A stretch of DNA of 64,000 nucleotides from an uncultured Collinsella sp. (GTDB lineage Bacteria; Actinomycetota; Coriobacteriia; Coriobacteriales; Coriobacteriaceae): positions 1-64,000 of the forward strand of contig CABUQV010000005.1 of the NCBI GenBank assembly GCA_902493855.1, given 5' to 3'. Shown here in pieces: positions 51,259-59,610 of this stretch (within the stretch, counting starts at the first letter, position 1; every line of letters starts with the position of its first letter). The position numbers were made by a program, and so were the translations under genes. Under the pieces are notes generated by a model, which searched no databases, was not told the DNA's origin, and was given only the letters and a program-made list of their open reading frames with translations.

Positions 51259-54200
51259 GTGCCACCGCCCTGATGTGTCTGTCGAGGTCGCGCTCGAGCG
51301 TGACCGGCGTGTACTCCCGGATGATTGTCGGAAGGTTTCGGTCGAGCCACGCGATGACCGCAGCGCCGTCCGAGCCGCCGCCGACATCCATCGTCTGGGC
51401 GACCCCCCTGCCGATCCCGCCCAGCACCTTAGGGCTCAGCGGGATGGCCGCCTCGTCGTATCGCCGGTTGTCGCCGATTCCGATGACGCGCGGGCTGTTC
51501 GGTCCGAAGACCGCGCCGCCGGCGTACCAGTTAACGTTGACCGACGGGACCGAACCCGTCTGTGCGTCGAACTTGCCGCTCATCGAGAAGTGCGGCAGCG
51601 GTCCCACGTTGATGCGCGGAAGCGTGAGCCGCATCGATCCGACCTCGGCCGACATCTGCCGGCAGGCCCCCATGATCGCAGAGCGGGCGGCACTTGCCGC
51701 ATCCCTGGCGGAAGCCGAGAAGCGGTTGAAGGACGCGCCCGAGCGGACGCCGAACGAGACTGCGGACGCCGACGCCGACGCCATGCTCGCCGCGACCATG
51801 GAGGCCACTGCTGCCACGGAGACGGAAAGCAGCAGGGCCGACGCCGAGGCCGCCCCGCAGGAGGCGGAGAAAGATGCCAGAGACGGCGGCGCGGCGGCAA
51901 GGGCGGGAGCGGCGGCCGCCGCCGCAGCGGCAAGCGCACCAAGGCCGGCTGCGGCACCGGGGGCGCCGGAGGATATCTTGGGAATCGCCTTCCCCATGGT
52001 TCCGAGCCCGTCAGCCGAGGTCGAAATGGAAGCGGCTGCGCCCGCCATGGCGACGTCGAGCGCAGCCATTCCAAGAGCGAGGGCGGCGGTCGCAAGTGAT
52101 GCAGCCGTGGCGCCGACGGCGAGCACCGCCAGACCCGCGCCCGCGGCGAGAGAGCCCACGCCGAGCACGTTGAGGCCGGCGCCGCCGACCATGGCGGCGG
52201 CGCCCAGGGCCGTGGCGGCGACCGCGAGCGGCATGGCGAGCGCGGAGCAGGTCGACAGGCCAGCGCCCGCCAAGAGACCGCCAGCTCCCATGACAATAAG
52301 GCCGACGCCCGCGACGATGGCGGCCATGCCGAGGGCCGCGGAGGCGACCGCACATGCCGCTGCCCCGGCGGCGAGCGCCAGCAGCCCTCCCGACGCCGTG
52401 AGGGCACCGGGGGCCAGCACGAACAGGGAGGCTCCGAGCGCGGCCATGCCGACGGCGGCCTCGGGGCCGCAGGCGGCGATGGTCGGCAGCGCGAGTGACA
52501 TAATCGCGAGGCCGGTGGCTGCGAGCAGGATGCCCACGCCGGCGAGCGCGACGGCGGCGCCGAAGGCGACCATGCCGACGGAGCCGGCAGTCAGGGCGGG
52601 CCCGAGCGCGGCGGCGCCAAGCGCCAGCCCGGCGATGACCGTCACCATTGCTGCCATGCCGATTGCGGCCTGAGGCCCCGCCTCGCCGAGCTTTATCGCG
52701 GAGAGGGCGAGAAGGCCGATGCCGCCGCACGCCAGCAGAACGCCGGCTCCAACCATGAGGACGGCCGCGCCGAAGGATGTCATCTTACCGGCCGCCGCGC
52801 CCGCGGCTGTGCCGGCGGCGGTCTCGCCCGCAGCCGTGGTGGCAAGACCTGCACCGGCGGCGGGTGCCGATGCCCCGAGGGACAGCAGGGCGCCGCCGAT
52901 GACCTTCAGGAGCGAGCCCACAGGGCCGCCGGCGACTTTCATGACGAGGAAGGCGCCGCCGACGCCCTTGACGACCGGGGCAACCTCCTCGGAATGCTCG
53001 GAAACCCATTGGAATGCGTCGCCCACCGAGCGGATGACCGGCTCGGCGGCCTCGAAGGCGTCGTCAAGGGCGTTTGCGGCATCTGCCGCGCCCTCGGCGG
53101 GACTCGACCACCCGGTGATCTGCGATACGGTCGACCATATGGCGTCGCCCGTGGAGGACGCCGTGTAACCGAGCGCGTCAAGTGTTCCCGCGAAAGATGA
53201 AGCCGCCTCGTTGTTGAGCAGCGTCTCGCAGAAAGCGGAGGTCATCTCCACTGCGCCGGCGAACGCGTCCCCGACCACCGAGACCCCGCCCGCGACAACG
53301 CCGGAGAACACGGCGGCGAACGACGACGCCGCGTCCCGGATGCTCGGGTCGGCCATCGCGTCGGTGACGGCTCCGAACGCGCCGTTCACCGTGCCCTTCA
53401 CGCCGTCGATGACGCCGACGATGTTGGACGAGCCGATGGCGCCGATAATCTTGGCGACGCCCTTTGGGAAGGCGTTGCACATGTTGGAAAACGACGTCTT
53501 GATGCCGCCCGTCGCGGCCTTTGCCTGCTCGGAGAAGCTCGTGATGCCGTCCGCGCCGTTCTTGTCGAGGTCGACCACTGCGTCGGCGAAATCCGAGACC
53601 GTGACCCTGCCGTCCTTCATGGCCTGGTAGAGGTCGGATGCCGATGCGCTCTGCCCGAGCATGGACTTCGCCACCTGGTCGAGCTGGCCAGGCATCGCCT
53701 GCTGGATGCTCATCCAGGTGTCCATCTCCATCTTGTTGGTGGAGACGGCCTTGGTGAGCTGCGTCATGGCGTTGGACTGGATGTCCTCGGACGCGCCGCC
53801 GGCGAGGACGGCATCGTTGAATGCGAGGTAGCGGTCGGTCGCCTGGTCGATCGACTTGGACGACGGCGCGAGCTGCTGCACGCCCGTCGCGGCCGCGTCG
53901 AGCCTCGTGGGGAGCTCCGACAGCCTGTCGGACAGGGTGTCGATGCTCCTCTGCGACTCGTCGGCCCCGTAGCCGAGCGACTGGAGCACCTTGGGGAAGT
54001 TGTTGAGCGTGTCGACGCGCGCGACCGCGGCGTCCACGCTCGAGGACACCGTCGAGACGACCCTCTGCACCACGCCGACAACGGCGCCGGTGATGACCGC
54101 GGCCTTGGCGGAGAAGCCCGATGCGACCCTGCTCGCCATGTTCCCGCCCGCCGTGGTTCCGGCAGACCCGAATGCGCTCGAGAGCGACGACAGCGTGCTC

Positions 54201-54883
54201 CCCGCCGAGGAGAGGACGCCGCCGCCGATGGTGGCGATCTTCGCCATGAATCGGCCGGTAGCCTTCTCCCCCGCGGACAGCCTGTCGGTGAGCGTCCCGG
54301 CGCTTCCGCCGAGCTTTCCGAGTGCAGACACGGGTGCGGAGGTCGCGCTCGCCAGCCGCTTCTGCGCCGAGGCGAGTTTGGACTCGGCCGCCTGGGCACG
54401 CTCAGACGCCGTCTGCGCCCTGAGCTTGGCGGTGACGAGGCTGCTCTCGGCGCTTAAGGCCCTTGCGGATGCCGGGCCGTACTTGGCAACGGCATCGTTG
54501 TACTTGACCTGGGCCGCCTCCGCCGACAATGAGGCCGACTTCGAGGTCGCCATCGCCGAGCGAAGCTCGAGCGTGGCGGATTTGACCTTGTTCTGGAGCC
54601 CCTCGACGGCGTTCGCGCTCGCCGCGCTGGAGAAGGCGGAGGAGAATGCGGCGCCGGTCGCCTTGCCGGTCGCGGAGAATTTACCAGTCGCGCCGGAGAG
54701 CGCAGAGGAGACCCTAGCGACCAGGCCGCTGCCGCCAGACTTGCCCGCCGCCGCGGAGAAGACCCTTCCGAAGCGCGACCCCGAGGAGGATCCCGCCCCG
54801 GACAGGTCCTTGTCAACCTGGGAGGCGAAGCCAGCCATGGACGGCATTACCTTTACGGATACGGATCCGACGTCTGTGGACAT
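51251..54883 (-). CDS. tail tape measure protein
   Basis: A 1210-residue protein, the longest in the window, that sets tail length. It begins with VKVMPSMAGFASQVDKDLSG. There is a predicted helical region rich in Ala/Ser/Lys, a conserved block SWMSIQQAMPGQLDQVAKSML-like near 390, and long Ala/Gly-rich hydrophobic stretches at about 650-1010. Position after the G/GT chaperones is standard. Expected tail about 180 nm if 1.5 Å per residue holds. Confidence 0.9.
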   Translation of the reverse strand: MSTDVGSVSVKVMPSMAGFASQVDKDLSGAGSSSGSRFGRVFSAAAGKSGGSGLVARVSSALSGATGKFSATGKATGAAFSSAFSSAASANAVEGLQNKVKSATLELRSAMATSKSASLSAEAAQVKYNDAVAKYGPASARALSAESSLVTAKLRAQTASERAQAAESKLASAQKRLASATSAPVSALGKLGGSAGTLTDRLSAGEKATGRFMAKIATIGGGVLSSAGSTLSSLSSAFGSAGTTAGGNMASRVASGFSAKAAVITGAVVGVVQRVVSTVSSSVDAAVARVDTLNNFPKVLQSLGYGADESQRSIDTLSDRLSELPTRLDAAATGVQQLAPSSKSIDQATDRYLAFNDAVLAGGASEDIQSNAMTQLTKAVSTNKMEMDTWMSIQQAMPGQLDQVAKSMLGQSASASDLYQAMKDGRVTVSDFADAVVDLDKNGADGITSFSEQAKAATGGIKTSFSNMCNAFPKGVAKIIGAIGSSNIVGVIDGVKGTVNGAFGAVTDAMADPSIRDAASSFAAVFSGVVAGGVSVVGDAFAGAVEMTSAFCETLLNNEAASSFAGTLDALGYTASSTGDAIWSTVSQITGWSSPAEGAADAANALDDAFEAAEPVIRSVGDAFQWVSEHSEEVAPVVKGVGGAFLVMKVAGGPVGSLLKVIGGALLSLGASAPAAGAGLATTAAGETAAGTAAGAAAGKMTSFGAAVLMVGAGVLLACGGIGLLALSAIKLGEAGPQAAIGMAAMVTVIAGLALGAAALGPALTAGSVGMVAFGAAVALAGVGILLAATGLAIMSLALPTIAACGPEAAVGMAALGASLFVLAPGALTASGGLLALAAGAAACAVASAALGMAAIVAGVGLIVMGAGGLLAGAGLSTCSALAMPLAVAATALGAAAMVGGAGLNVLGVGSLAAGAGLAVLAVGATAASLATAALALGMAALDVAMAGAAASISTSADGLGTMGKAIPKISSGAPGAAAGLGALAAAAAAAAPALAAAPPSLASFSASCGAASASALLLSVSVAAVASMVAASMASASASAVSFGVRSGASFNRFSASARDAASAARSAIMGACRQMSAEVGSMRLTLPRINVGPLPHFSMSGKFDAQTGSVPSVNVNWYAGGAVFGPNSPRVIGIGDNRRYDEAAIPLSPKVLGGIGRGVAQTMDVGGGSDGAAVIAWLDRNLPTIIREYTPVTLERDLDRHIRAVAHA

Positions 54884-54892
54884 GGCGCCTCC

Positions 54893-55569
54893 TTATACAT
54901 CGATTCCAAACGACGAAGATATCTCGTACTTCGCCGCCAGCGCCGAGTCCCTGCGGCGCTCGTTCCTGGCTCGCTCGCCCGGCGATAAGATCCGCTGCGG
55001 GGCGTTGACGCGCTTTTTGGCATCCTCGGTGAACCCGTAGTGGAAGCACCTGAGCTCGTGCTCGATCATGTCGAGCAGGCGCGTCTTGTCGTCCCACAGG
55101 TTGTCGGGCTCAAGGCGAACGGAGACCCGCGAGCGCGCCGGCAGCTGGGAGTAGAGGACCTGCCAGCGGCAAAGGTCCTCGTCCGTCGCCCCGTCGAACC
55201 CGCCGCCGAGGGGAAGGTCGATGCCGTACGTCTGACGGAAGTCGGCGACGACCTCTCCCCTCATGCAGGTCCAGGCGGCGGCGAAGCTGGCTAGTTTTTT
55301 GCCGCGGCCTCCATGGCGGCCTGGAAGAACGCGCCCCAGCGCTCCGCCGAGCAGTCCTGCCCGTCTTCGCCGAGCTCGTCCATGTACTCGACGGTCTTGC
55401 CGTCGAAGATCTCGTCCATCGCATCCCACACCTCGTGCATCTTCTCGGGGATGCCGTCGTAGGCCATGGCGCGCTGCACCTTCATGGACTGGATGGCCTT
55501 CTTGTTGATCTGATACTTCTTGCCGTCGAACTCGAACTCGAGCGCGCCCTCGGGGCGCTTGGCCGCCAT
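54893..55569 (-). CDS. tail assembly chaperone GT, made by -1 frameshift
   Basis: The shorter chaperone frame (55291-55569) ends GCA AAA AAC TAG. Slipping back one base on A-AAA-AAC (55294-55300) continues as KKLASFAAAWTCMRGEVVADF... to the stop at 54893. The extension contains TDEDLCRWQVLYSQLPARS and a basic KKRVNAPQRI segment. Such G/GT pairs coat the tape measure during tail assembly. A separate start at 55264 for the downstream part is the alternative. Confidence 0.8.
55291..55569 (-). CDS. tail assembly chaperone G
   Basis: A 92-residue protein (MAAKRPEGALEFEFDGKKYQ...) upstream of the tape measure, with the shape of gpG-like chaperones. Its start overlaps the stop of the major tail protein (TAATG). 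Confidence 0.8.
   Translation of the reverse strand: MAAKRPEGALEFEFDGKKYQINKKAIQSMKVQRAMAYDGIPEKMHEVWDAMDEIFDGKTVEYMDELGEDGQDCSAERWGAFFQAAMEAAAKN
55294..55300 (-). promoter_or_regulatory. slippery site AAAAAAC for -1 frameshifting
   Basis: A classical X-XXY-YYZ heptamer in the zero frame, one codon before the TAG of the G frame. Confidence 0.85.
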
Positions 55570-56156
55570 TAGGCCGCCACCGTCTCGGTCGACTCGATGT
55601 AGTCGTAGCAGGTATTGCCGTTCTCGTCGGTGAGGTACTTCATCGTCAGGGCGCGCTGGCAGAGCTCGGAGCTGGAGATGGTGAGGTCGTCGAGCTCGGA
55701 GGACTGGCCGCGCGGCACGACCTTGGTCCACTTGCGGCCGTTCTTCAGGAGGAGGAGCAGCACGTAGGCGAAGGTCGGATGGGAGTCGGAATTGTGCTTG
55801 ACGGTGATCAGGCCGCCCGCGTCGGTGACGTTGCCGTCGCCGTACTGGCGCTTGAGCGTCTCCGCCTTGATCTCGGCGAACGTGAGCTGTGCGGACTCCA
55901 CTCGGTTGGAATTGCTGGAGTCCATGAGGTCGCCGTTCATGTCGACCGTGTCGTTGGAGTCCTCGGAGACGGACTCGACGTAGCCGTCCTCGGAGATAAA
56001 ACCGAGGCACTTGAATGCGGGATCGAGCTCGCTCTTGTTCTTGATGACCTTGCCCGGCAGGGTGGTGCCGGTGGGGGCCGAGAAGATGTAGCCGCCCTTC
56101 ACGCCCTTTCCGGCGCTGACGTTGTTGGAGTCGTTCGCATTGCTGACTTTGGCCAT
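55569..56156 (-). CDS. major tail (tube) protein
   Basis: A 195-residue protein starting MAKVSNANDSNNVSAGKG. It has a beta-rich composition, LGFISEDGYVESVSEDSND and TDENGNTCYDYIEST, and sits just before the chaperone pair, as tail tube proteins do. AAAGGAACG precedes the start. Confidence 0.8.
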   Translation of the reverse strand: MAKVSNANDSNNVSAGKGVKGGYIFSAPTGTTLPGKVIKNKSELDPAFKCLGFISEDGYVESVSEDSNDTVDMNGDLMDSSNSNRVESAQLTFAEIKAETLKRQYGDGNVTDAGGLITVKHNSDSHPTFAYVLLLLLKNGRKWTKVVPRGQSSELDDLTISSSELCQRALTMKYLTDENGNTCYDYIESTETVAA

Positions 56157-56173
56157 TCGCGCGTTCCTTTCTA

Positions 56174-56527
56174 CTACTCGCAGATCCAGAGCTGGACCTG
56201 CACCACGTACCTCGCCCTGCGCGTGTCAGGGTCGGGCATCTTGTATTGGTTCGTGACCTCCGGGTGGAAGACGTTGGGAAGCTCGTCCTCCAGGGACGGG
56301 ACGGCCGCCTTCACCTTCTCGGCGAGGGCTTTCGCCAGCTTCCTGCCGCCCTTGCCCTCGGTCCCCCAGCAGTCGATATCGAGTTGGACCGGCTCCAGGA
56401 AGCCGCCGCCCCCTCCGACCTGCTCGACGGTGACGTACGGCTCCGGGTGCCCGGCGACCGGCTCGAGCGTCGCGTCGGCGCCGGCAAGTTCGCACAGGCA
56501 CCTCGCGACATCGGCCTCTATATCCAT
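56174..56527 (-). CDS. tail terminator-like / minor tail protein
   Basis: A 117-residue protein (MDIEADVARCLCEL...) in the place where the tail terminator (DUF3168-like) normally lies. VQLDIDCWG and a C-terminal QVQLWICE strand fit that fold. ATG 56527 follows GGAGG. Confidence 0.6.
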   Translation of the reverse strand: MDIEADVARCLCELAGADATLEPVAGHPEPYVTVEQVGGGGGFLEPVQLDIDCWGTEGKGGRKLAKALAEKVKAAVPSLEDELPNVFHPEVTNQYKMPDPDTRRARYVVQVQLWICE

Positions 56528-56529
56528 GA

Positions 56530-56823
56530 TCAACCTCCGGACGAGAGCGCCGCCCTCGTCAGTATCTTGTGTTTCGCCTGGGCGTGTTTGGCATGCTCCG
56601 AGCATGCGCTGACCCGAAAGCCCTTGGCGAGCGTGCCCTGGCAGCGGCTAACCCTGAAGGCCGGGACGTCGTGGCCGTCCGGCGCGAGCATCGACGTCGC
56701 GCGGGCGGCGATGCCCTCGGCCTTGCCCCTGAGCATCCCCTGGAGCGCGGCGTTGCCGTCCATCGCCTCGGCGTACCCGAGGCGGCTCCATTTGAACTTC
56801 CCCCAGCTGTACTCCTTAGCCAT
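56530..56823 (-). CDS. HK97 gp10-like head-tail protein
   Basis: A 97-residue basic protein (MAKEYSWGKFKWSRLG...). Size and place between head closure and tail terminator match the HK97 gp10-like group. Assignment rests on position more than motifs. Confidence 0.55.
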   Translation of the reverse strand: MAKEYSWGKFKWSRLGYAEAMDGNAALQGMLRGKAEGIAARATSMLAPDGHDVPAFRVSRCQGTLAKGFRVSACSEHAKHAQAKHKILTRAALSSGG

Positions 56824-57163
56824 CGGCCGCCTCCAGCTCGATCGGGTAGCACCAGCGTCCCGGGCACGCCTCGGGGGCGTAGGGCCTCGGGTCGCCCACG
56901 ACGCGCAGCTCCTCGCCGCGCACGCGGACCGAGCAGCCCTTGAGGCGGATGCCGGCCATGTCCCTCGGGAGATGCACCGTGTATGCCACGGTGGCGCCCT
57001 CCGGCCGCGAGGCGTCGAGGTCCGCGGTGGCGCCGGGCGCCACGACGGCGTCGACGTCGCGCTCGGCGACCGCCTCGGAGACGGGCTCGTGGAGGTCGTC
57101 GTACACCGTCTTGCGGGAGATGACCGTGACCGTCTCGGTCGGTATCCCCGTCATCGGCATCAC
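56816..57163 (-). CDS. head closure-like protein
   Basis: A 115-residue protein with PTETVTVISRKTVYDD and VRVRGEELRVVGDPRPY, the small beta-barrel pattern of head-closure (SPP1 gp16-like) proteins. It overlaps both neighbours by a few bases. Confidence 0.6.
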   Translation of the reverse strand: MMPMTGIPTETVTVISRKTVYDDLHEPVSEAVAERDVDAVVAPGATADLDASRPEGATVAYTVHLPRDMAGIRLKGCSVRVRGEELRVVGDPRPYAPEACPGRWCYPIELEAADG

Positions 57164-57564
57164 GCCTCCTCCCAGCGGTCAGCGGCGGTCATGGGCTGGA
57201 TACTGCGCACGCGGCACCCGGCCAGACCGAGCCGCTTGAGGTCGGAGCGCCCCAGGTAGAGGTCTCCGGTCGGGTTGGCGAACGTGACGCTCGACGAGTA
57301 CGGGCCGGTCGTCTGCGTCTGCTGGGTGATGCCGGCCATGGCGCCGGGCGCGTTGACCGCCCGGGCGACCATGGCCACGCAGACGGACTTCACGTTCTCA
57401 TCGAACGTGGGATTCGAGCCGGCGAGGTACTGGACACCCATACGGCGCCGATATGCCCCGCGCAGGTACGCCGAGGCATCCTCGAGCAGCGCGGCAACCC
57501 TGGCCTCGTCCTCGGCGGCACCGCAGCGCGCCTCGTAGTCGGCAACTGTGGCGAAGGCGCCCAC
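57160..57564 (-). CDS. head-tail connector protein (Gp19/Gp15-like)
   Basis: A 134-residue helical protein (FATVADYEARCGAAEDE.., LLEDASAYLRG..) typical of the connector proteins that bind under the portal. It overlaps the next gene's start. Confidence 0.65.
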   Translation of the reverse strand: MGAFATVADYEARCGAAEDEARVAALLEDASAYLRGAYRRRMGVQYLAGSNPTFDENVKSVCVAMVARAVNAPGAMAGITQQTQTTGPYSSSVTFANPTGDLYLGRSDLKRLGLAGCRVRSIQPMTAADRWEEA

Positions 57565-57890
57565 TAGAGCGTCTCCAGGATGGCGATGAGCTCCGCCTTG
57601 GTCGCCTTGCGCGGGGCGAAGCCGTTGGCGGTCTCGATGGCATCGCGCAGCTGTTGCACGGTCATCTCGGGTGAAGGCTTCTCGTGCACGGGTTGCTCGG
57701 GTTCGTCGTCCACGACGTCCTCGTCCTCGGCGGGCTCCGCAGCGGCCTCCGTCTCGGCGGGCGGGAGGTCGACGTAGCCGCCGGCGGACAGCTCCGCGAA
57801 GCGCTCGTCGGTCAGCTCAACCTCCTCCCCCACGAGATGCACCGCGAGGGTCTCGCGGTCACGGTACGGGTAGGTGACCAAAGCGATCAT
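57564..57890 (-). CDS. small head protein with Rho-N/SAP-like C-terminus
   Basis: A 108-residue acidic protein. The C-terminal 40 residues (MTVQQLRDAIETANG..KATKAELIAILETL) are a Rho-N/LEM-like helical motif seen in small phage head proteins; the middle is an acidic linker. Confidence 0.65.
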   Translation of the reverse strand: MIALVTYPYRDRETLAVHLVGEEVELTDERFAELSAGGYVDLPPAETEAAAEPAEDEDVVDDEPEQPVHEKPSPEMTVQQLRDAIETANGFAPRKATKAELIAILETL

Positions 57891-57909
57891 GGATGCTCCT
57901 TAGGGTTGC

Positions 57910-58755
57910 CTAGGCGGTCGGGGCGATGGTGCCCTTGACCACGAAGTCGATGTACTCGGCGAAGAACACGAGGCCGACGTAGGCCACGGTGTCGTAGGTC
58001 AGGCTCTTGAGCTCGGGCGAGTGGGACACGGCGATGTAGCCGCTCTCGTCGGAGTAGAAGCCGAACAGGTCGTCGCCGTCGGTCGGTGCGACGTAGACCT
58101 TGATGTTGTCCTTGACGGTGGCGTAGATCGTGCCCGCGGCGACGGAGCCGGTGGACACGAGCGTGCCCAGGCCCGCCCAGTTCTCGATGTAGGAGATGCC
58201 GAAGGCGCTGAAGACCTCGGACTCGCCGATCTGCTTGGCGAAGTCGACCGGGTTGGCGAAGTAGACGGTCTCGCCGCTGCCGAAGCCGTACTCCTCGGTG
58301 AGGTTGGACAGGGCGGCCCAGGCGTTGGCGGCGGTGGCGACGAGGCTCTTGCCGGTCGCGGCGGTGGTGCCCTCGGCGCCGAGCGCGGCGACGAAGTCTT
58401 TCTTGATGTTGCGCTGCATGTCGGAGATCATCGCCGCGTCGGTCTTGTCGACGGCGCCGTCGTAGCCGCGCTTCTTGACCTCCTGGAGCGTGGTCTGCTT
58501 GCGGTAGGGCTTGAGCGTCACCTCGTAGGTCGTGACGTCCTCGTAGGTGTAGCTGGAAAGCGGGATGTCCTGGCCGGCGGTGTACGCGACCTCGGAGAGC
58601 TTGCCGGTGATCTTCTTCTGGTGCAGGGTCTCGCCGACGGCAGCGTGGATGGGCGCGCAGGTGGACAGCATCGCCGTGAGCTTCTCCAGCGACTTGGTGA
58701 AGGTGTTCACGAGGTCGACGTTGCGCGCGGCTGCGAGGGTCTTGATATCGGGCAT
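57910..58755 (-). CDS. major capsid protein
   Basis: A 281-residue protein (MPDIKTLAAARNVDLVNTF...) following the scaffold gene. AYTAGQDIPLSSYTYEDVTTYEV and the KKRGYDGAVDKTDAAM segment, together with length and place, fit an HK97-fold coat protein. GGGGCCCC-rich spacing holds a ribosome site before ATG 58755. Confidence 0.8.
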   Translation of the reverse strand: MPDIKTLAAARNVDLVNTFTKSLEKLTAMLSTCAPIHAAVGETLHQKKITGKLSEVAYTAGQDIPLSSYTYEDVTTYEVTLKPYRKQTTLQEVKKRGYDGAVDKTDAAMISDMQRNIKKDFVAALGAEGTTAATGKSLVATAANAWAALSNLTEEYGFGSGETVYFANPVDFAKQIGESEVFSAFGISYIENWAGLGTLVSTGSVAAGTIYATVKDNIKVYVAPTDGDDLFGFYSDESGYIAVSHSPELKSLTYDTVAYVGLVFFAEYIDFVVKGTIAPTA

Positions 58756-58773
58756 TGGGGCCCCTTTCTCCCC

Positions 58774-59295
58774 TTACTTGAAGAGGTCGATGTTGGCGGC
58801 GATGGCCGCCATGCGTTCCTTCTTGTCCTCGATTCCGAGGATGTCCTTCTTGGAGGGCTTGCCCGGCTTGGGCTTGCCGCCGGCCTCGGGCGCCTTCGGC
58901 GCGCCGCCGGTCGGTTTCGTGATGGCCGCCACGGCATTGGCCTGCTCGGTGAGGGCGTCCTCGTCCTCGCCGTTGAGCGTCGCCACGATGGAGCGGTCGA
59001 GTCCGGTGGCCTTTGCCACGGAGTCGACGAGCGCGGAGCGGGCGGCGCTCGCCTTGAGGGAGGCGTTCTCGCTCTCGAGCGCGCTTAGGCGCTCCTCGAC
59101 GGTCGGGTCGGTCTTGGTCGCGGCTGCCTTGAGCTCGTCGAGCTCCTTGAGGTTCGCCTTCGAGCGGCTCTCCCACTTGCGCGACTCCTTCAGCGCGTTC
59201 TCGTAGAGCGCCTTGTAGTCGGGCTCCTGGCCGGTGTCTCCGCCCTGTGCAGGGTTGGTCGGCTCGGTCTCGGTGGGCGTGGTCTCCTGGGCCAT
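58774..59295 (-). CDS. capsid scaffolding protein (DUF4355-like)
   Basis: A 173-residue acidic, coiled-coil-rich protein. The helical section runs over YKALYENALKESRKWE to LESENASLKASAAR; a Pro/Lys/Gly-rich linker and a basic tail follow. ATG 59295 follows GGAGGGAG. Scaffold proteins line the inside of the procapsid. Confidence 0.75.
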   Translation of the reverse strand: MAQETTPTETEPTNPAQGGDTGQEPDYKALYENALKESRKWESRSKANLKELDELKAAATKTDPTVEERLSALESENASLKASAARSALVDSVAKATGLDRSIVATLNGEDEDALTEQANAVAAITKPTGGAPKAPEAGGKPKPGKPSKKDILGIEDKKERMAAIAANIDLFK

Positions 59296-59397
59296 GCTCC
59301 CTCCATTTCCGCCCCGTGCGGGGCATCGTCTTGCCCCGTGCGGGGCGCTTTTCGGCATGAAAAAGGCCACCCGTGCGGATGGCCTGGTTCAACGTTA

Positions 59398-59482
59398 TGG
59401 TCGGGGCGGCGGGACTCGAACCCGCACGGGCGATGCCCACGTGCTCCTGAGGCACGCGCGTCTGCCGTTCCGCCACGCCCCG
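59398..59482 (-). tRNA. phage tRNA-Leu (anticodon CAG)
   Basis: An 85-base cloverleaf with a long variable arm on the minus strand. Acceptor CGGGGCG/CGCCCCG, anticodon loop CTCAGGA, T arm CGGGTTCGAGTCCCG, CCA encoded at 59398-59400. It lies between the minor head gene and the scaffold gene. Confidence 0.9.
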
Positions 59483-59483
59483 A

Positions 59484-59558
59484 TGGCACCTGGCCGAGGA
59501 ATCGAACCCCGGTAAGCGGTTTTGGAGACCGCCGCACTGCCATTGTGCTAGCCAGGTG
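59484..59558 (-). tRNA. phage tRNA-Trp (anticodon CCA)
   Basis: A 75-base cloverleaf. Acceptor CACCTGG/CCAGGTG, anticodon loop CTCCAAA (CCA), T arm CGGGGTTCGATTCCTCG, CCA encoded at 59484-59486. One base from tRNA-Leu. Confidence 0.9.
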
Positions 59559-59576
59559 TGTATAATCTGATTTGAA

Positions 59577-59610
59577 AAGCCCTGGGCGTGCTGGATAGCT
59601 AACCTAGGGC
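59577..59610 (-). terminator. hairpin after the MuF-type gene
   Basis: AAGCCCTAGG pairs with CCCAGGGCTT on the minus strand, followed by TTC. It may limit transcript flow from the toxin-bearing gene into the tRNA and scaffold genes. Confidence 0.5.
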
